From NCBI GenBank assembly GCA_963971405.1, contig OZ020484.1, positions 10,602,001 through 10,666,000 of the forward strand: a DNA stretch of 64,000 nucleotides, read 5' to 3'. Positions 32,906-45,520 of this stretch are shown in pieces. Within the stretch, counting starts at the first letter, position 1. Each line of letters opens with the position of its first letter. The DNA is from Psococerastis gibbosa (Eukaryota; Arthropoda; Insecta; Psocodea; Psocidae). Both the position numbers and the translations under genes were made by a program. The notes under the pieces are model-generated. The model was not told the DNA's origin. It worked only from the letters and a program-made list of their open reading frames with translations, and did not search any database.

Positions 32906-33394
32906 TTTTATTTTATTCGTAAAACTATACAAAGTTAATTTTAACAATGAGTGACAGCAAGTTTTACAAAGTTACTAAGGAGACTATTATGTTTAGTAGC
33001 AACTACACCCGTTAAATATATCGCTTCCCCTAACCAAGAGCGGGTTTTGCCTCCAATTTAGGGGGGGGGGGTCAGCGGGCAGATTCAGTGGATTATAACA
33101 TTAAAAAACATCTTTATTTTTAATTCCCACTGTAAACCCATATTATCTAGTTTAAGTTCATTTAATTATTTTTTTTTGGGGGGAGGAGGGGGGGTCTAGA
33201 CCCCCTGACCCCCCCTAAAATCCGCCCTTGCCCCTAACCATACAGTAGCAATGAACAATGGTATTGTCAATTCTGTTTTCTCCAGTAACAGAAGTAATTT
33301 CGATGGAAAGCGACCCGATGAAAAGATAAACTAAATAATTTGTATATTAAATAACATAATACTAAAATTGAGTTTTTTTACTTTTTTGACTACT

Positions 33395-33625
33395 TGGTTA
33401 AGTCATACTTTCGCCTGTTTTATTGCGTGAATGGTAAGCTTGTCTCAGTTTGTCCATTATCGCTTGTAGCGGGTGTAGGTTGACATCAAGAACATATACC
33501 AGTTTGCCAATGGCCAAAAATTCATACGGAAACAATAAAAATAATGTGCGAAATCCACGGGGTCGTTGGCATTGGACAAGGGACTATGGGCCGCTATAAG
33601 TGGACCTGGGTCTATAAAATGTCCA
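33395..33625 (+). repeat. interspersed repeat D, fullest copy
   Basis: Begins near GTTAAGTCATACTTTCGCC, contains GTCCATTATCGCTTGTAGC and GTTTGCCAATGGCC, and ends GGACCTGGGTCTATAAAATG. It matches 61430-61570 in the same orientation and 56655-56860 inverted. Non-coding. Confidence 0.65.
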
Positions 33626-33649
33626 TCAAAATAAATATGTATATATATA

Positions 33650-34461
33650 TTGACGTTTTTGTTCTATTACTAACCCAGCCTAGCGGAGTTAGGGCTATAA
33701 AGCCATCTCTTACCCTCAACTAGGAATACTCAATACAAAATTGAGTTTTCCATATTGTTAAAACTTGCAGGCCAACCAGGGTCATCGCCATTGTCGGCAA
33801 CCTCTGGCTGCACTAAAATAAAAAAATATATTGAAATAAGGAAAAAAAATCGGGCTTGACAAGAAACAATAGCAGTCAGTAATACCCCAGAGGATACAAA
33901 ACAATACCATCGGAATACGCTGAAATTAAAAATACCAACCGCGGAAATTGTTCAACGGATATTCTCGCAAACATTCAACAATCAATCTGATGAAAAAAAA
34001 GAGAGGGGCAGATCAAAGACTTGTTGCTCTGCTGACACATGGCTCAGCTTTGATGACGCTGCTTGTATCACTCCCGCATTAATCTGCTATGCAAATAGCG
34101 CAAACATTTTTTAACATTCCTCTATCAAATCGGTCAGAAAAGCTCAGGCTGGTGTGAAAAGCTCAGTGAAATACATGGAATAATTATTTAAAAGTTTATT
34201 GGGTATTGGCGATCCAGTTTGGCAGTTCTAACAAAACAATATAACCACACCAGCACCATAACAAAGAAAAATTACACTTTAAATTTTTCTCACCAAATGG
34301 CCGACATGCCAAGGGTGGACGTAGGCTAGTAAGTAAGTACACGCTAAAAAAATTTGAAAATGTAAATAAATAATTAAGGACGTTGTGTTCTATTACTAAG
34401 CCAACCAGCGGAGTTAGGGCTTCATACCCCTTAGCATTACACACTAAAGATAAATTAGTAA
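33650..34461. other. mostly unrecognised; repeat J at both ends
   Basis: 33655-33715 and 34378-34435 share TGTTCTATTACTAA, CCAGC and GCGGAGTTAGGGCT; the inverse is at 60972-61012. The stretch between holds no gene I can support. Confidence 0.45.
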
Positions 34462-34845
34462 GGCGCCCATTCCACCAACCGGCTAGGGCTATTTACAAAA
34501 ACGGTGACGTGGTAGCAGACATTCAAGACTTAGGTGGCGTTTCCACCGACCTCGCATTGCAGAATGCGAATGACATTGACGGAAATTAGAATTTTTCTTT
34601 TTATAGAAATCTATTAAAATGTTTGTACTTAACATATCCCATGACGCCATTTTTTAATTTTAGTTTGTTTGTTTGTGATTTTACTGTATGATCATTGATC
34701 AATTTTAACTATGGCATAGAGGAAAATAAACATTTCCGTCAATTCTGCAATGCGAGGTCGATGGAAACCCCGCCTAAGTCTTGAATGTCTGCTACCACGT
34801 CACTGTTTTTGTAAATAGCCCTAGCCGGTCGGTGGAATGGGCGCC
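34462..34845. mobile_element. composite foldback, long form, copy 5
   Basis: TAA on both sides (34459-34461, 34846-34848). A 384-bp near-complete example: outer ends GGCGCCCATTCCACCAACC / GGTGGAATGGGCGCC, hinge GACGTGGTAGCAGACATTC, inner ends TTAGGTGGCGTTTCCACC, core with TGATCATTGATCA. Confidence 0.83.
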
Positions 34846-34848
34846 TAA

Positions 34849-35369
34849 ACGACATATTATTCACACAATCATCCCCTCTTATAGATTTAGGGTTTTGTAC
34901 TAACACCAGTGGGTTTCGTAGACGAAGTTAATTTTTAACGATTATTTGAGTTTTAGTAATTCCAGTTTTAACAAGTTTTGACAAAATACTGAGTTTTTGT
35001 TTGTTTACCATGATGTCGATAAACCTTAAATGCCACTGAATAGGTACTTAGTTTTTAAGAATGAGATAGGCTACGTGGGCCTACATACTGTATACATTTA
35101 TTCAAGTTATTCGGTTCCCCTATCTACATTCAAATCAACGAAATAAAAATAGAATAAATGACGCCGAGCCATAAGCTAAGTATTGCCGATAGCAGCGAAA
35201 CGAATGTGGAAATCTGGCAGTCCTGCGACAGGGGAAATAGCAAAGGACGCGTTTCCACGTTGTACGGTTTCAACATAGAAAAAATAAAATAGCGGCAAAT
35301 GGCAAACAAATGAACAATTCAACAGAGGCAGTAAGTTACTGTGCACTTGGTACACAATCTAAATAGCAT
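34849..35369. other. unrecognised DNA
   Basis: Nothing recognised. Confidence 0.4.
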
Positions 35370-35705
35370 GCTGGATTATGTATTAGGCTTATGGTGAGTA
35401 GTAGTAGTAGTAGTAGTAGTGTTCGTCGGGTTAATAACGACTTAGGCCTCATATTTGGGCCCATAGAGCGACCCCGACTTGACTGTCCTACGCCAGCCCA
35501 TAGGACAGTGTACCTCCTGAATATAGTGGATTCGGAACCACTTGGGAAACACAGTGAAGTCACACGATTAGTTCGGAGGTGACCAGGACAAGTCCTACCA
35601 TGTTTCCCTACCGGCACTGTGCACACGACCAAGTTATCTGCAGCTTTGAACCTGCTCTGGTTCGCTGGATTCAACTTGGTATGGCGGCCGATCTTATGGT
35701 GAGTA
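35370..35705 (-). repeat. interspersed repeat E, fullest copy, with (ACT)n tail
   Basis: On the minus strand it begins near 35700, runs through the shared block (AAGTGGTTCCGAATCCAC and GGAGGT...) and ends in (ACT)n at 35396-35421 followed by CACCATAAGCC. A body that ends in a short tandem tail suggests a retroelement 3' end. The 112-codon frame across it has no recognised domain and ends in the leucine run encoded by the tail. Confidence 0.65.
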
Positions 35706-36474
35706 CCTCAGCTTATACGAGAAACTACCGCGGAATCGTTGAGAATCTGAGCTTCAGAGGCCCCCCTAGATGAGAGTGACCGATAGGCAAGGCAATTTAA
35801 AAGCAGAGAATTGGTAACCTTTTATCTATTTAAAAAATGTGTTCAAAATTCTTAAGATAAAGACTTCTTATTTTGTATATTATATTTTCATAATACCCCA
35901 TAAACATTGCACTGCTGTTACAGCAGTGCTGTATGATATGCTGCTGAAAATAAGGTTGGATTAATTGCAAAATGGGTTTATGTAGAATTATATTAATATA
36001 TGACAAGGCTTTTAACTTCATTATCCCAGTATTTAATTCTCTAAATAGAAATGGGAACGAAAATTGCAAAAAATTAAATAAAATATTTTTTCCAGCATTT
36101 CATTTTTTCTAATTTAAAGTTAGGAAGGTACTCTACTCTGCGAAAATATTATTTATTGTACAGTCTATCTGTGACCATGAGTAAAAAGGCGGGGTGCATA
36201 TAATAGGGGATTCACAATGTGATTTATTCACAGCATGCTAAATGTTTAAATTTTCAATGCGGAAGTGTGGACAAAATCGAAAAATAACCTCTCATTCAAT
36301 AATAAATACCGTAATTAACAAATTAACCGCTCACCACAGTCTCATATCTGATCATCAAATCAAAAAAGATTATAAAATCAAAATTGAAAGCAAAAATGCG
36401 TTTTTTGACTAAACGGTTCGCGCATTGAAGTAGCGTCTTAAATTAATTTCCATTGTTTTTTTTTTCTTTCTTTT
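35706..36474. other. unrecognised AT-rich DNA
   Basis: A short inverted pair GCACTGCTG/CAGCAGTGC near 35909-35930. Nothing else. Confidence 0.4.
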
Positions 36475-36655
36475 GTTGTAAAAAAGATTAATCGCATACA
36501 AACAATTTAATGAATGTATCCGATTGACCTCTTCAGTCGCCTCTGTAGGTTAGTACCCGTGTTGAGCTACTACACGTCTCCGATCGCATGGCGTGTAAAG
36601 ACTCGTACAAGTCCAAGCACTTTACCACCTGGCCATCGAAGTCGAAGTCGATTTT
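36475..36655 (-). mobile_element. tRNA-derived SINE S1, copy d
   Basis: Same body as 20716-20893: AATCGCATACAAACAATTTA at the tail side, GTATCCGATTGACCTCTTCA, GTCTCCGATCGCATGG, and a head reading GGCCAGGTGGTAAAG on the minus strand. Confidence 0.7.
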
Positions 36656-37354
36656 ATATGGTCAAGAATCATATCCATCTGATCAACAAATCCAAAAACA
36701 TAACGAGGTCATTCGATCACTTGTTTTACCCCTCATATTTTTCTCATACCGGGCGCCTATAATAAAAATTGATTCTTTAGGAGTAACCTCCAAAAATATC
36801 ATAATTTCGTAATTTGCGTTCTCAGCAACGTTTACGGCGGATTTCTTTCATGACTGAAAACAGGGAATTCAGGATGCTGCATAGCCTACTGTATAGTGAA
36901 TCTCCAAAAGTGTAACAATAATTTGCCCACACACGGCGACGTCGGCAGAGGCGAGCGTTACATACCTAACAACCCATTGGCCAGCAGTGCTTGACATGAA
37001 TTTTACGTCTTTATTCCTTGTAAGGTACTAACAAAATTCAGCTCCCACAAACTTTGGGAAGTTGTATAAAAAATTCATGGGTTGGAGCTTTAGGGTGTCC
37101 ATCCATTATAAATGGGATGGAGAAAATCCTTGAGATGACGAAGCAACTCACAGTCCTTCTGTAAATTGAATTAAAACTATACATATTTCAGATGTCCAAG
37201 GGTGTTATGCTATCGCCACCATCTCGGACCTTTGTCCTTTCCATGAGAGTTATGGTTTCATTTATAAATAATAATTAATAAATATTATAATAAACGGAAA
37301 AACTCCAATTTTGACAAAGTTGTTACAAGTGGAATAATAACAGTACACATGGTA
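36656..37354. other. unrecognised DNA
   Basis: The part next to 37355 is A/T-rich (37262-37300) and is probably the 3' region of the minus-strand LINE relic at 37355-37642. Confidence 0.4.
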
Positions 37355-37642
37355 TTATAACGCATGTTGTAAGGCTTTCCTCCTAATGCCATTTAGTGAT
37401 TCATGGAATATATCAATGTCACACTTCTGGTTGAGAATATTACACCTGGTTAGCATTCTATTAAGTCCGAGTTCTTGTAGGTAGTTAGTTCTGTACAAAT
37501 TCATATAAAATAGACTTGACTTGTTTCAAGGGACGTGGATATTAATATTTACTAGTAGGGAAGAACATTGAAACCTATTTGATAGGATGTTATAAACAGC
37601 AATAACATCATACATGTTTCTCCTGTCAGTTAGTGCGCTGAT
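37355..37642 (-). pseudogene. LINE reverse-transcriptase C-terminal fragment
   Basis: Minus-strand translation: ALTDRRNMYDVIAVYNILSN, then VNINIHVP, an in-frame TGA, then FYMNLYRTNYLQELGLNRML, TRCNILNQKCDIDIF, and a stop at 37355-37357. 'R-R-x-x-YD-x-x-x-x-Y-(K/N)-(I/L)-L' followed by 'YRTNYL ... L-x-RM-x-x-x-CN' is the C-terminal pattern of Jockey/CR1-like LINEs of arthropods. No RT palm is present. It is a third LINE family, distinct from 13422 and 20325. The single TGA shows it is inactive. Confidence 0.8.
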
Positions 37643-37853
37643 TTAAACACTATTGAGACTCAGCAACACTTAAGGAAAATATTTAGCGTGTCAGCGTTTA
37701 CACTATACTCACAATTGCGGGTTCGCCGAAAGCAACGCATCAATAAATAAATAAATATAATTCTGTTAAATTATACAATCAAGTAATCAACAAGAATCGA
37801 CAAGAAGGTATAAAGTAAAATCGTCAAAATCAGCTAGGTAGTAAAAAATTATA
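37643..37853. other. unrecognised DNA
   Basis: Includes a short AATAAATAAATAAAT tract at about 37743-37757. Confidence 0.4.
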
Positions 37854-37856
37854 ATA

Positions 37857-38244
37857 GGCGCCCATTCCACCGACCGGCTAGGGCTATTTACAAAAACGGT
37901 GACGTGGTAGCAGACATTCAAGACTTAGGTGGCAATTCCATCGACCTCGTATTGCAGAATGCAAATGACATTGACGGAAATTAGAATTTTTCTTTTTATA
38001 GAAATCTATTAAAATGTTTGTACTTAACATATCCCATGACGTCATTTTTTAATTTTAGTTTGTTTGTTTGTGATTTTACTGTATGATCATTGATCAATTT
38101 TAACTGTGGCATAGAGGAAAATAAACATTTCCGTCAATTTTGCAATGCGAGGTCAGTGGAAAGAAACCCCGCCTAAGTCTTGAATGTCTGCTACCACGTC
38201 ACTGTTTTTGTAAATAGCCCTAGCCGGTCGGTGGAATGGGCGCC
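37857..38244. mobile_element. composite foldback, long form, copy 6
   Basis: ATA on both sides (37854-37856, 38245-38247). 388 bp, ends GGCGCCCATTCCACCGACC and GGTGGAATGGGCGCC; internal hinge, inner arms and core all present. ATA departs from the TTA/TAA of the other copies. Confidence 0.82.
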
Positions 38245-38744
38245 ATAGCAAAATTTCAATGTGAAACCTATACTTCTCCATGTGTTTATACCGATCTTCT
38301 GAACATAGGCCATCAGCAGCATTACAGGAATGCTGAACAAAAGGCAACAGCAAACAGACCCGCGACCTTGGAGCCATATCTTAATTTCTGGTACATTTTG
38401 ATTTGCATCCAGAAAGTGCTGCACGCACTTTTGTAATTAATCGTTAGTTATCGAGGGTATGTACGAGTAGAGGTAAACGCTCTTTCGGGCGTGTAATTGT
38501 AGACTACGAACTTCGTAGGATATAAATATGAAACAGATTGTACCTAATATAAAATACAATAAAATATCGGGTATTAGAATATTGTAGTAGGGTTAATTAT
38601 CATTAATTGCTTCCCTATTTACTAGTATAAGTTGGCATACAGTAAAGGAAAACTTTGTCATGATTGCGATTTTCAAAATCGAGATTTCAAAGTAATTACT
38701 CGCGTTTGAACAATCAATCTATGGGAGCATGGGAGCCCTAATTG
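38245..38744. other. unrecognised DNA
   Basis: A 66-77 codon pair of overlapping frames near 38240-38430 has no recognised domain. Confidence 0.35.
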
Positions 38745-38781
38745 TATTTTGTCTAATTATTGTATTTGTTGGAAATAAAGA

Positions 38782-38873
<92 letters not shown>
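38745..38873 (+). repeat. LINE 3' tail grown into (ATT)n microsatellite
   Basis: GTCTAATTATTGTATTTG then TTGGAAATAAAGAATTATT leads into about 30 ATT units (38782-38873). GGAAATAAAG(ATT)n is a common terminal pattern of CR1/Jockey-like LINEs. The tract explains the polyisoleucine frame on the other strand. Confidence 0.75.
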
Positions 38874-38917
38874 CGATAAGAAATTATTAACTTTGTCAAA
38901 AAACCCCACTCGTGTAA

Positions 38918-39404
38918 GGGGCCGTACATCAATCACGTGAGGTTCAAAAGGGGGGGGGGGTTCGGCAAATTTTTTCGTCAAATGCATGATCGCATGATTA
39001 CACCTTCCTTCAATATTGTTTTTATGCCAGTCAAAAACAACCTGCAACCTTTCTGTCTAGACATGTTTATCATTTTCTACAATAGAATAAAATAAGATTA
39101 TACTTTATACCTGTATTTAAAAATAATTTTATAAAAATTTTAAGATTCGTTGCAGGTACTAAATAAAAAATAAAATAAATAAATAATCGTTTATTTGCAA
39201 ACAGACAATGTCCAATAATATGCAAATTAAAATAAAGAATACTAAAGACACGTGATTTTGGGTGTGTGTGTGGGGGGGGGGGGGGGTAGTCTTAAGCCTC
39301 ACCACGTATCACCAAGGGGGGGGGGGGGTAGTCTTAAGCCTCACCACACGTATCACCAAGGGGGGGGGGGGGGTAAAAACATTACGTGATTAATGAACGG
39401 CCCC
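38918..39404. mobile_element. miniature inverted-repeat element M
   Basis: Ends GGGGCCGTACATCAATCACG and its imperfect inverse (ACGTGATTAATGAACGGCCCC), flanked by TAA and TAG. The interior holds three G runs of 11-14 and a direct duplication of TAGTCTTAAGCCTCACCAC at 39287 and 39330. A degraded relative is at 16283-16650. Confidence 0.72.
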
Positions 39405-40041
39405 TAGGTATAAAACCATGAGCGGCAACTACTATAAGGAAATCTACAGCACAGTTACACCTTATCAACGGTTTGAGACTTGCTTAACCCGTAGAGAAGA
39501 TGCAAATGTGACTATGGGTTAGTTTACATAGGACTGGGAGCTGTTATTGGGATGAAGGGGGGGGGGGTGGTTACCTATTCCTAACTTGCTGGTTAAATCA
39601 ATGAGGGGGAATGATTTTTTTAAATAACATGTCGTTAAATATGTTTTTCCTATTGCTTAAAGCTTTTTTTAATCTCCACATTTCGAGAAAACAAAGTGTG
39701 ACAGATTTTGTAATTTTGATTAGGGATGTCCGGGATTGGGAATTGAGAGAAATTTTACTGGATATATACAAGTATACTATAAGAACCCACGGTGTAACCT
39801 TCAGTAAAAAATTAAATAATTTCAGGAGTAGTTTGCATGGGATAATAAGCTGAAATAAATTCAATGCAAAGACCTACCTTGCACTCTGGTTTAGTTAATT
39901 CCAATTCCACACAGCTTATTTTAATCCATATACTAATCCACATTAACACATTTTACAAAATGTCACGGTCAACTTATTTTTAGAAAACCCCATAAATGAA
40001 TCATCATAAGCAAGCCCCATGACTACGGACGGATTATATTT
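39405..40041. other. unrecognised DNA
   Basis: G run at 39557-39567. Paired 80-88 codon frames on opposite strands at 39598-39864 show no recognisable domain. Confidence 0.4.
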
Positions 40042-40891
40042 TTGCTTTCCAATTTATACGTAGTATAAGGAAAGCTTTGTGATGGTCGAAATTTTCGATT
40101 CCGAGATTTCAACGGATTTACACGTTTTGAGGTCCCAGGAACCCAAAAAAGTGGTTTTTACAAAATGTCTGTCTGTCGGTCGGTCTGTCGGTTCGTCGAT
40201 TTCCGGGCAAACTACTCGGTGGATTTGAGTGAAATTTGGCATGTAGGTTCACAAAAATCATACCTCGGGACCATTTGTTTTTGGGGGGCTAACTCAATTT
40301 GGGGGGTTTTATTTTCAAAAAACTCCAAAAAAACGTCTAAAAAAATTATTTCTCAAAAACGGCTCCAACGATTTCTTTTAAATTCTCGTAAATTGTAGTC
40401 GTTATTAATGTTGACAAAATGCGGGGGGTCGCTTGCCCCTTGATAGTTTGCTTCTGGGGGTAAAAAAATAAAAATAACTAAATTTTAATGAAAAAATGAC
40501 TAAAAAATGCGAAACCTTTCTATCGATGATTTCTACCTTCAAGCATGTTTTAGGTGTTAAATTGATTAACGAAACCGGATAGGTTGCTTTCCCAAAAAAA
40601 TATTTGGTTTTGCCCAAAAAATTATTTTTTGAAAAAAATGATAGAAAATTCGCGCTCAAATGCATTGCATGCCCTGCCAGTATTGCTGTGTGGTAATTAA
40701 TGTGTTTGTTTGACCTATCGAGAATTTACCTCACTTCCAGTGACGTCAGGTGGACAACCGCCCCCCCCCCCGCCCCCCGAGATATCGGAAATTTAACCAT
40801 AGGAAAAATATTTGCCATAAAATTACTAATTTTCTCTATCTAATAATTTTGATAAATTGGAAAGCATGTTCGAGTGAACTCGGACCGGTTC
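40042..40891 (+). mobile_element. Helentron-like element, copy 4
   Basis: Begins TTGCTTTCCAATTTATACG and has the (GTCT/GTCG)n block at about 40167-40194. It ends with the sub-terminal repeat ATAAATTGGAAAGC (40854-40867), hairpin CGAGT/ACTCG and GGACCGGTTC. The C tract at 40762-40779 (interrupted by one G) is the complement of the G tract in other copies. Confidence 0.75.
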
Positions 40892-41146
40892 TTTTGTTAT
40901 TACGTTAATCCGTAATTTTCAATTTGGATATTTCAAAGAAGTGAGGATAACACGTTTCCAGGTACCAGGACATAAAAAAGTAGATTTTAGGAAATGTCGG
41001 CCAATGGGATGAATCTTGGACAAAAATAGGGAGAAATACCTACGATATACGATACGATACCTCGTACTTATAAAAATGCATTGCATCTCATATACCATTT
41101 TGTACCTAATGTACCTAAGGATTGGCTAGTAGGGTTAATCGCATGG
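40892..41146. other. unrecognised DNA
   Basis: Nothing recognised. Confidence 0.35.
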
Positions 41147-41345
41147 CAGTGGCGGTGCTAGAAATTACATGATGGGGGGCCATGATTTCTATCTGGGTCC
41201 GTGAAAAAACAAAACATGTTTCATAATGAAAGTAACTAATTTGTAACGAGTTTTATTTCTGACGTTTTTTAATTAAAAAAATTCAGCTATATAACATGTA
41301 AAATATCTCAGAGGGGGGGGGGGAGGGGCAGGCCCCACCGGGCAC
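41147..41345. mobile_element. hAT-type miniature element, incomplete
   Basis: Starts CAGTGGCGGTGCTAGAAATT and shares ATGATTTCTATCTGGG, AAAACAAAACA and TGTAAAATATCTCA with 22708-22940, ending near GGCAGGCCCC. The right terminus is lost. Confidence 0.62.
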
Positions 41346-43368
41346 ATTTTACATTTTTCAGGCGAGCTTTGGGCCATCAGGTCCACTCTTACAACCCTTT
41401 GGACAAAATAATATGTACCTAGGAAATGGCTAGTAGGTTCTACCTCATCGCGCATTGAAATGTATGCGTCAGCCCATCTGGCTGAGTAACGAACTGTTCC
41501 GTCGAAAAATCCAATGCGTTAGAATACGGAAAATCGGGAAAACAGAAAATTAATTCCTAGGACAATTTTATTATACATCATGGATGGTCTCACTCATCAT
41601 AATTTCCTTTTATACTAACAGATAAGTAGGAAACCATGTACGGATTCCCTCTTTTGCTTGCGTGGCTTTAAAGGAACATAGCAAAGGCAATGCAATACTT
41701 TTTCATTGCTATTAATTAAAATTTGGTTTGAAAATCCCAACACAGCCAACAGCAGTAGGTAGGCATTGTAATACTGCGTTGAGTTGAGATCTACGTCCCT
41801 ACCGAAAAATCACGGAAAGTACCTATAGTATAATACGAAAGCTCGCATTGCACCAATATAATTTGTAAGAGGATTATTGCTCCCGAAACACTGGCACAGT
41901 ACGCCTCAGTCAACTTACCATGGTGTTTCTGCTATGGCCCAACTCAGTGTAATTTAACCTACAATAAACCTTTTTGGATTAAAATATTATTGACGGCATT
42001 TTCTGAAAGTTGGTAGCAGAGTCTAAATTATTATTGTAAACTGCACTAGCTATCAAGTTAGTAAATCATGTACGGCACTTAAATTAATTTTCAGACTCAC
42101 AGAATTTTTCTTGGCTCTCCATTTCCTTAAGAGGGGTTACGTCGTTCCCCGGGGATATTAATGGGGAAACTCCTAATTTACCTTTGCTAAAGCTACAAAT
42201 CAAGCAAGCTGACCATCCGAGGCAATTTGTTTTTGTCGAGCCAGTATTTAAAGGTGAAATCAACCCCACAAAGGCCAAAGCCTACTTAGATACAAGTACA
42301 AACTATATCCCTCCCCAGATAGACTGGGGCCTGGGGTTGACATTTTAATTGTAAAATATATAAAAACAATGTAATACACTGTAATATCTACTCACTTACT
42401 TACATACTACTTACATTCCAATGAGGGCCCACTATCCCCGATCTCAACGTCAACTGGCCGGCGCGTCACCAAATGACTCAAAAGACAAATCATTGGTTGA
42501 TATGTAAGTTAGTGTGTGAAACTAAGATTTTGTTGATGTTGTTATTGTTGTAAAAACTGATTAGCAATTTTTGTTCTTTTCCCTCTAATCATTTCAACTT
42601 GTAATTTTCATTCAGGAAAATTAGCAATTAAAGATGCTGCTCATAAAACAAATGACTGCCCCAAGTATACGGCATAGGTACTGCGCATTTCCTAGTTGCC
42701 GTACTGCTGCGTTTCAATCCTGTCCCATGTTGTACCTTATCCACTTTCCTCCTAAAACCATCCTCCCTAAGTGACAAGCATTTTCTTCCAGCATCTACAG
42801 GACTTCTCCAGATGCGAGATAAGAGTGAGTTTTAGTTCGGGTTGGCTGAGTGGGCTCGCGAGAGGTTGAACGCACAGTTAATTCCATACTACCTGGATGC
42901 TACCCTGAATCACACATGCAAATGGCCATGGCAGTGATGAAAGGGGGCAAGTAAAGGCACAGGCGCTTAGTTTGCAAGTTACTTTCCCACTTCCGCAGAA
43001 ACAAACGCAAAACATCAAGACATACGCTGGTCTTTAGACGTTGGAATTTATGTTTAAAAGAGCAAAAAATGCTATGACGCGGATAATAAGACAAGTTGTT
43101 TGAAAAATAAGTGAATAACCTATTGCAGTAACAACTCTCTGCAATCAGGGACATCAACTGGAAAATTAAATCAGCGGAAAATCCCCTCGAAAAAGTCACG
43201 TTTTCAACGAGTTTCGCAGTTCGTTGAACACCACATCCCATCTCAACTATGTTCTACTAAGCCTGGGCAATTGGGCTGCAATATCATTCTAAGTTAAGGT
43301 ATTCAAGGATGGTAAACTCCGGAACAGTTAAGTTTCAGCGCCCGGCGCTTCGCGCCTCACATTGTAAA
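41346..43368. other. unrecognised DNA, about 2 kb
   Basis: The largest stretch without a repeat I recognise. A 113-codon minus frame (42900-43241) shows no recognised domain. If a host gene exists in this window, this is one of the few places not occupied by transposons. Confidence 0.4.
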
Positions 43369-43745
43369 GGCGCCCATTCCATTGACCGGCTAGGGCTATT
43401 TCCAAAAACAGTGACGTGGTAGCAGACATTCAAGACTTAGGTGGCGTTTCCGCCGATCTCGCATTGCAGAATGCAAATGACATTGACGGAAATTAGAATT
43501 TTTCTTTTTATATAAATCTATTAAAATGTTTGTACTTAACATTTCCCATGACGCCATTTTTTAATTTTAGTTTGTTTGTGATTTTACTGTATGATCATTG
43601 ATCAATTTTAACTATGGCTTAGAGGGAAATAAACATTTCCGTCAATTCTGCAATGCGAGGTCGGTGGAAACGCCACCTAAGTCTTGAATGTCTGCTACCA
43701 CGTCACTGTTTTTGGAAATAGCCCTAGCCGGTCAATGGAATGGGC
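43369..43745. mobile_element. composite foldback, long form, copy 7
   Basis: Left end GGCGCCCATTCCATTGACC; right end stops at CAATGGAATGGGC, about three bases short. Hinge, inner arms and core are present. Flanking triplets (AAA and ACT) do not match because of the eroded right end. Confidence 0.75.
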
Positions 43746-45520
43746 ACTATAGGCGAGCATTTAACTGGTAGGGCAGTTTGTACTTCAGGAGTTTGGGAAG
43801 GGGGAGGTTCTCCCACTGAAGAGCGCGAGTTGTTTTTAAAGACAGACTATAACCACACGGAATGCTGCAGTCGAGTCAAAAACTAAAACTAAAAGCAGCG
43901 GGCCTACTGTGATGATTATTTTCAATCTTAACCAGGGATTAAAAATGTGAACAAGATAATTTTATAATGGAAAGTGCTATGCTAATTGCCTGACAGGTAG
44001 AAAGTCCCACCCAAATGATCTGTCTTTTTGAAAATATTATTTTTAAGTTATAAATATAACTAATAATAATATAAACAATAATAATTACAATTTCAAGCTG
44101 CCTCAAATATATTTTTTTTTTAAACAATACTTTGGAAGCGCCTGGCAATGTTAAGGTCCTGACTAAATCGTCTGGCTTATTTGTTTTTAAAGTATTCATT
44201 AAATATTACACTGTACCATATACAAATTTCATATTGCCTCAAATACCATTTTTGGGGAGCGAAAAAAAATGTTCAAAATTCACGAGCCAGGTCATTACCA
44301 CATTGGGGTGTAATAGGAGAGGTGACAAGTACCTACTCCAAATTTGGTGCTAGCTCTCCTACTATACAGGTAGTAGGATCGCTGGTGCTGGCTTATACGG
44401 ATTTGTCGTCTGAAAGTATATATCACAGGAACAAGGACTCTATTTGGGCCCAAACCTAGATACATGACAACATAGTATACAACTGGTGACCAACTCAGTA
44501 TTGTTTAAGAGAATATGCTACTTAGAAAATTGGCATTCCAAAATTAAATACTTTTCATTTTTTATTTAATTAACTCAGCAAGTTATTAAAAATTTGACTC
44601 ATCTAAGTTGTATCATATAATCGGGTATTTTTACTTTTCGGTTTTGTAGTTCTTCCAAAAACCCCAGAATACGCAAATGTTTTGCCCTGTCTGGTATTTA
44701 TGAAAGAATTAAGGTACCATAAGTTTAATATTTCCTATTCATGATGCATGAAGTAGTCTTCTACAACTTCCATGGGCCAAATCATTAATGACTTGCTTTG
44801 TTAATTAAATAACAAAATAAAAAGTCAATAATAACAACAAATTTTAGGGTGCTCATTTTCTACGTAGGCTAGTCCTCTTAAAGTACAAAATAAAAATATT
44901 ACTAATGAAATAAAAATAGCGTAACCTATTGTATGACGTATTGTGTAGTAGTATGCGTTCGTTTTCCTGTCGCATTTTTCACAATAACCCAGTTCGCTAA
45001 TTGTGATACTGCAATAAATCACTCCTTCCTGCTATATTACAGTGCACTGTGAAACTAAATTTGCAACAGTTTTCATTATGAACACATTTTCAGACATTCT
45101 TATCAATTATAGATAGTTTTTTTTACTCCCCTAAAAATTATTTATGTCTTGATAAGTATGAAATGTCACATTTTTGGTAAGGTTTAACTCCTAATAAAGG
45201 AGTTAGCTTGATTTCAAATTTCATGTAGAATGGTGTTACTTTTATCTGACGATCTGCTCAAGACCTATATTGATGAATGAGGACGCCAGATGTAAGTTAA
45301 CCCGTAGCGTATGTACGCAAGATTACCGAAATTTCTCTAATGACTTTCCCCTATACAACTGAAAGTTTCATTCCCCAACGAATGCCCCCATTTCCCCAAA
45401 GTCATGCACTAATGCCGTGTAACTTACGGCTACTTTCTCCAAATTACATTTCCGTGTTCTCTCCCCTTTAAGAAAACAAACACAATTCTGTGAGTATCGC
45501 ATTTTTAATGACATTCCATG
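43746..45520. other. unrecognised DNA
   Basis: AT-rich; small overlapping frames at 44132-44459 are not recognised. Confidence 0.4.

Noticed and set aside
35336-35674. 112-codon minus ORF similar to the one at 26550-26780
   Set aside because: The similarity is that of the repeat E DNA family, the frame ends in a microsatellite, and I know no matching protein.
38757-39047. 96-codon minus frame with a long isoleucine run
   Set aside because: It is the reverse translation of the (ATT)n microsatellite plus element M.
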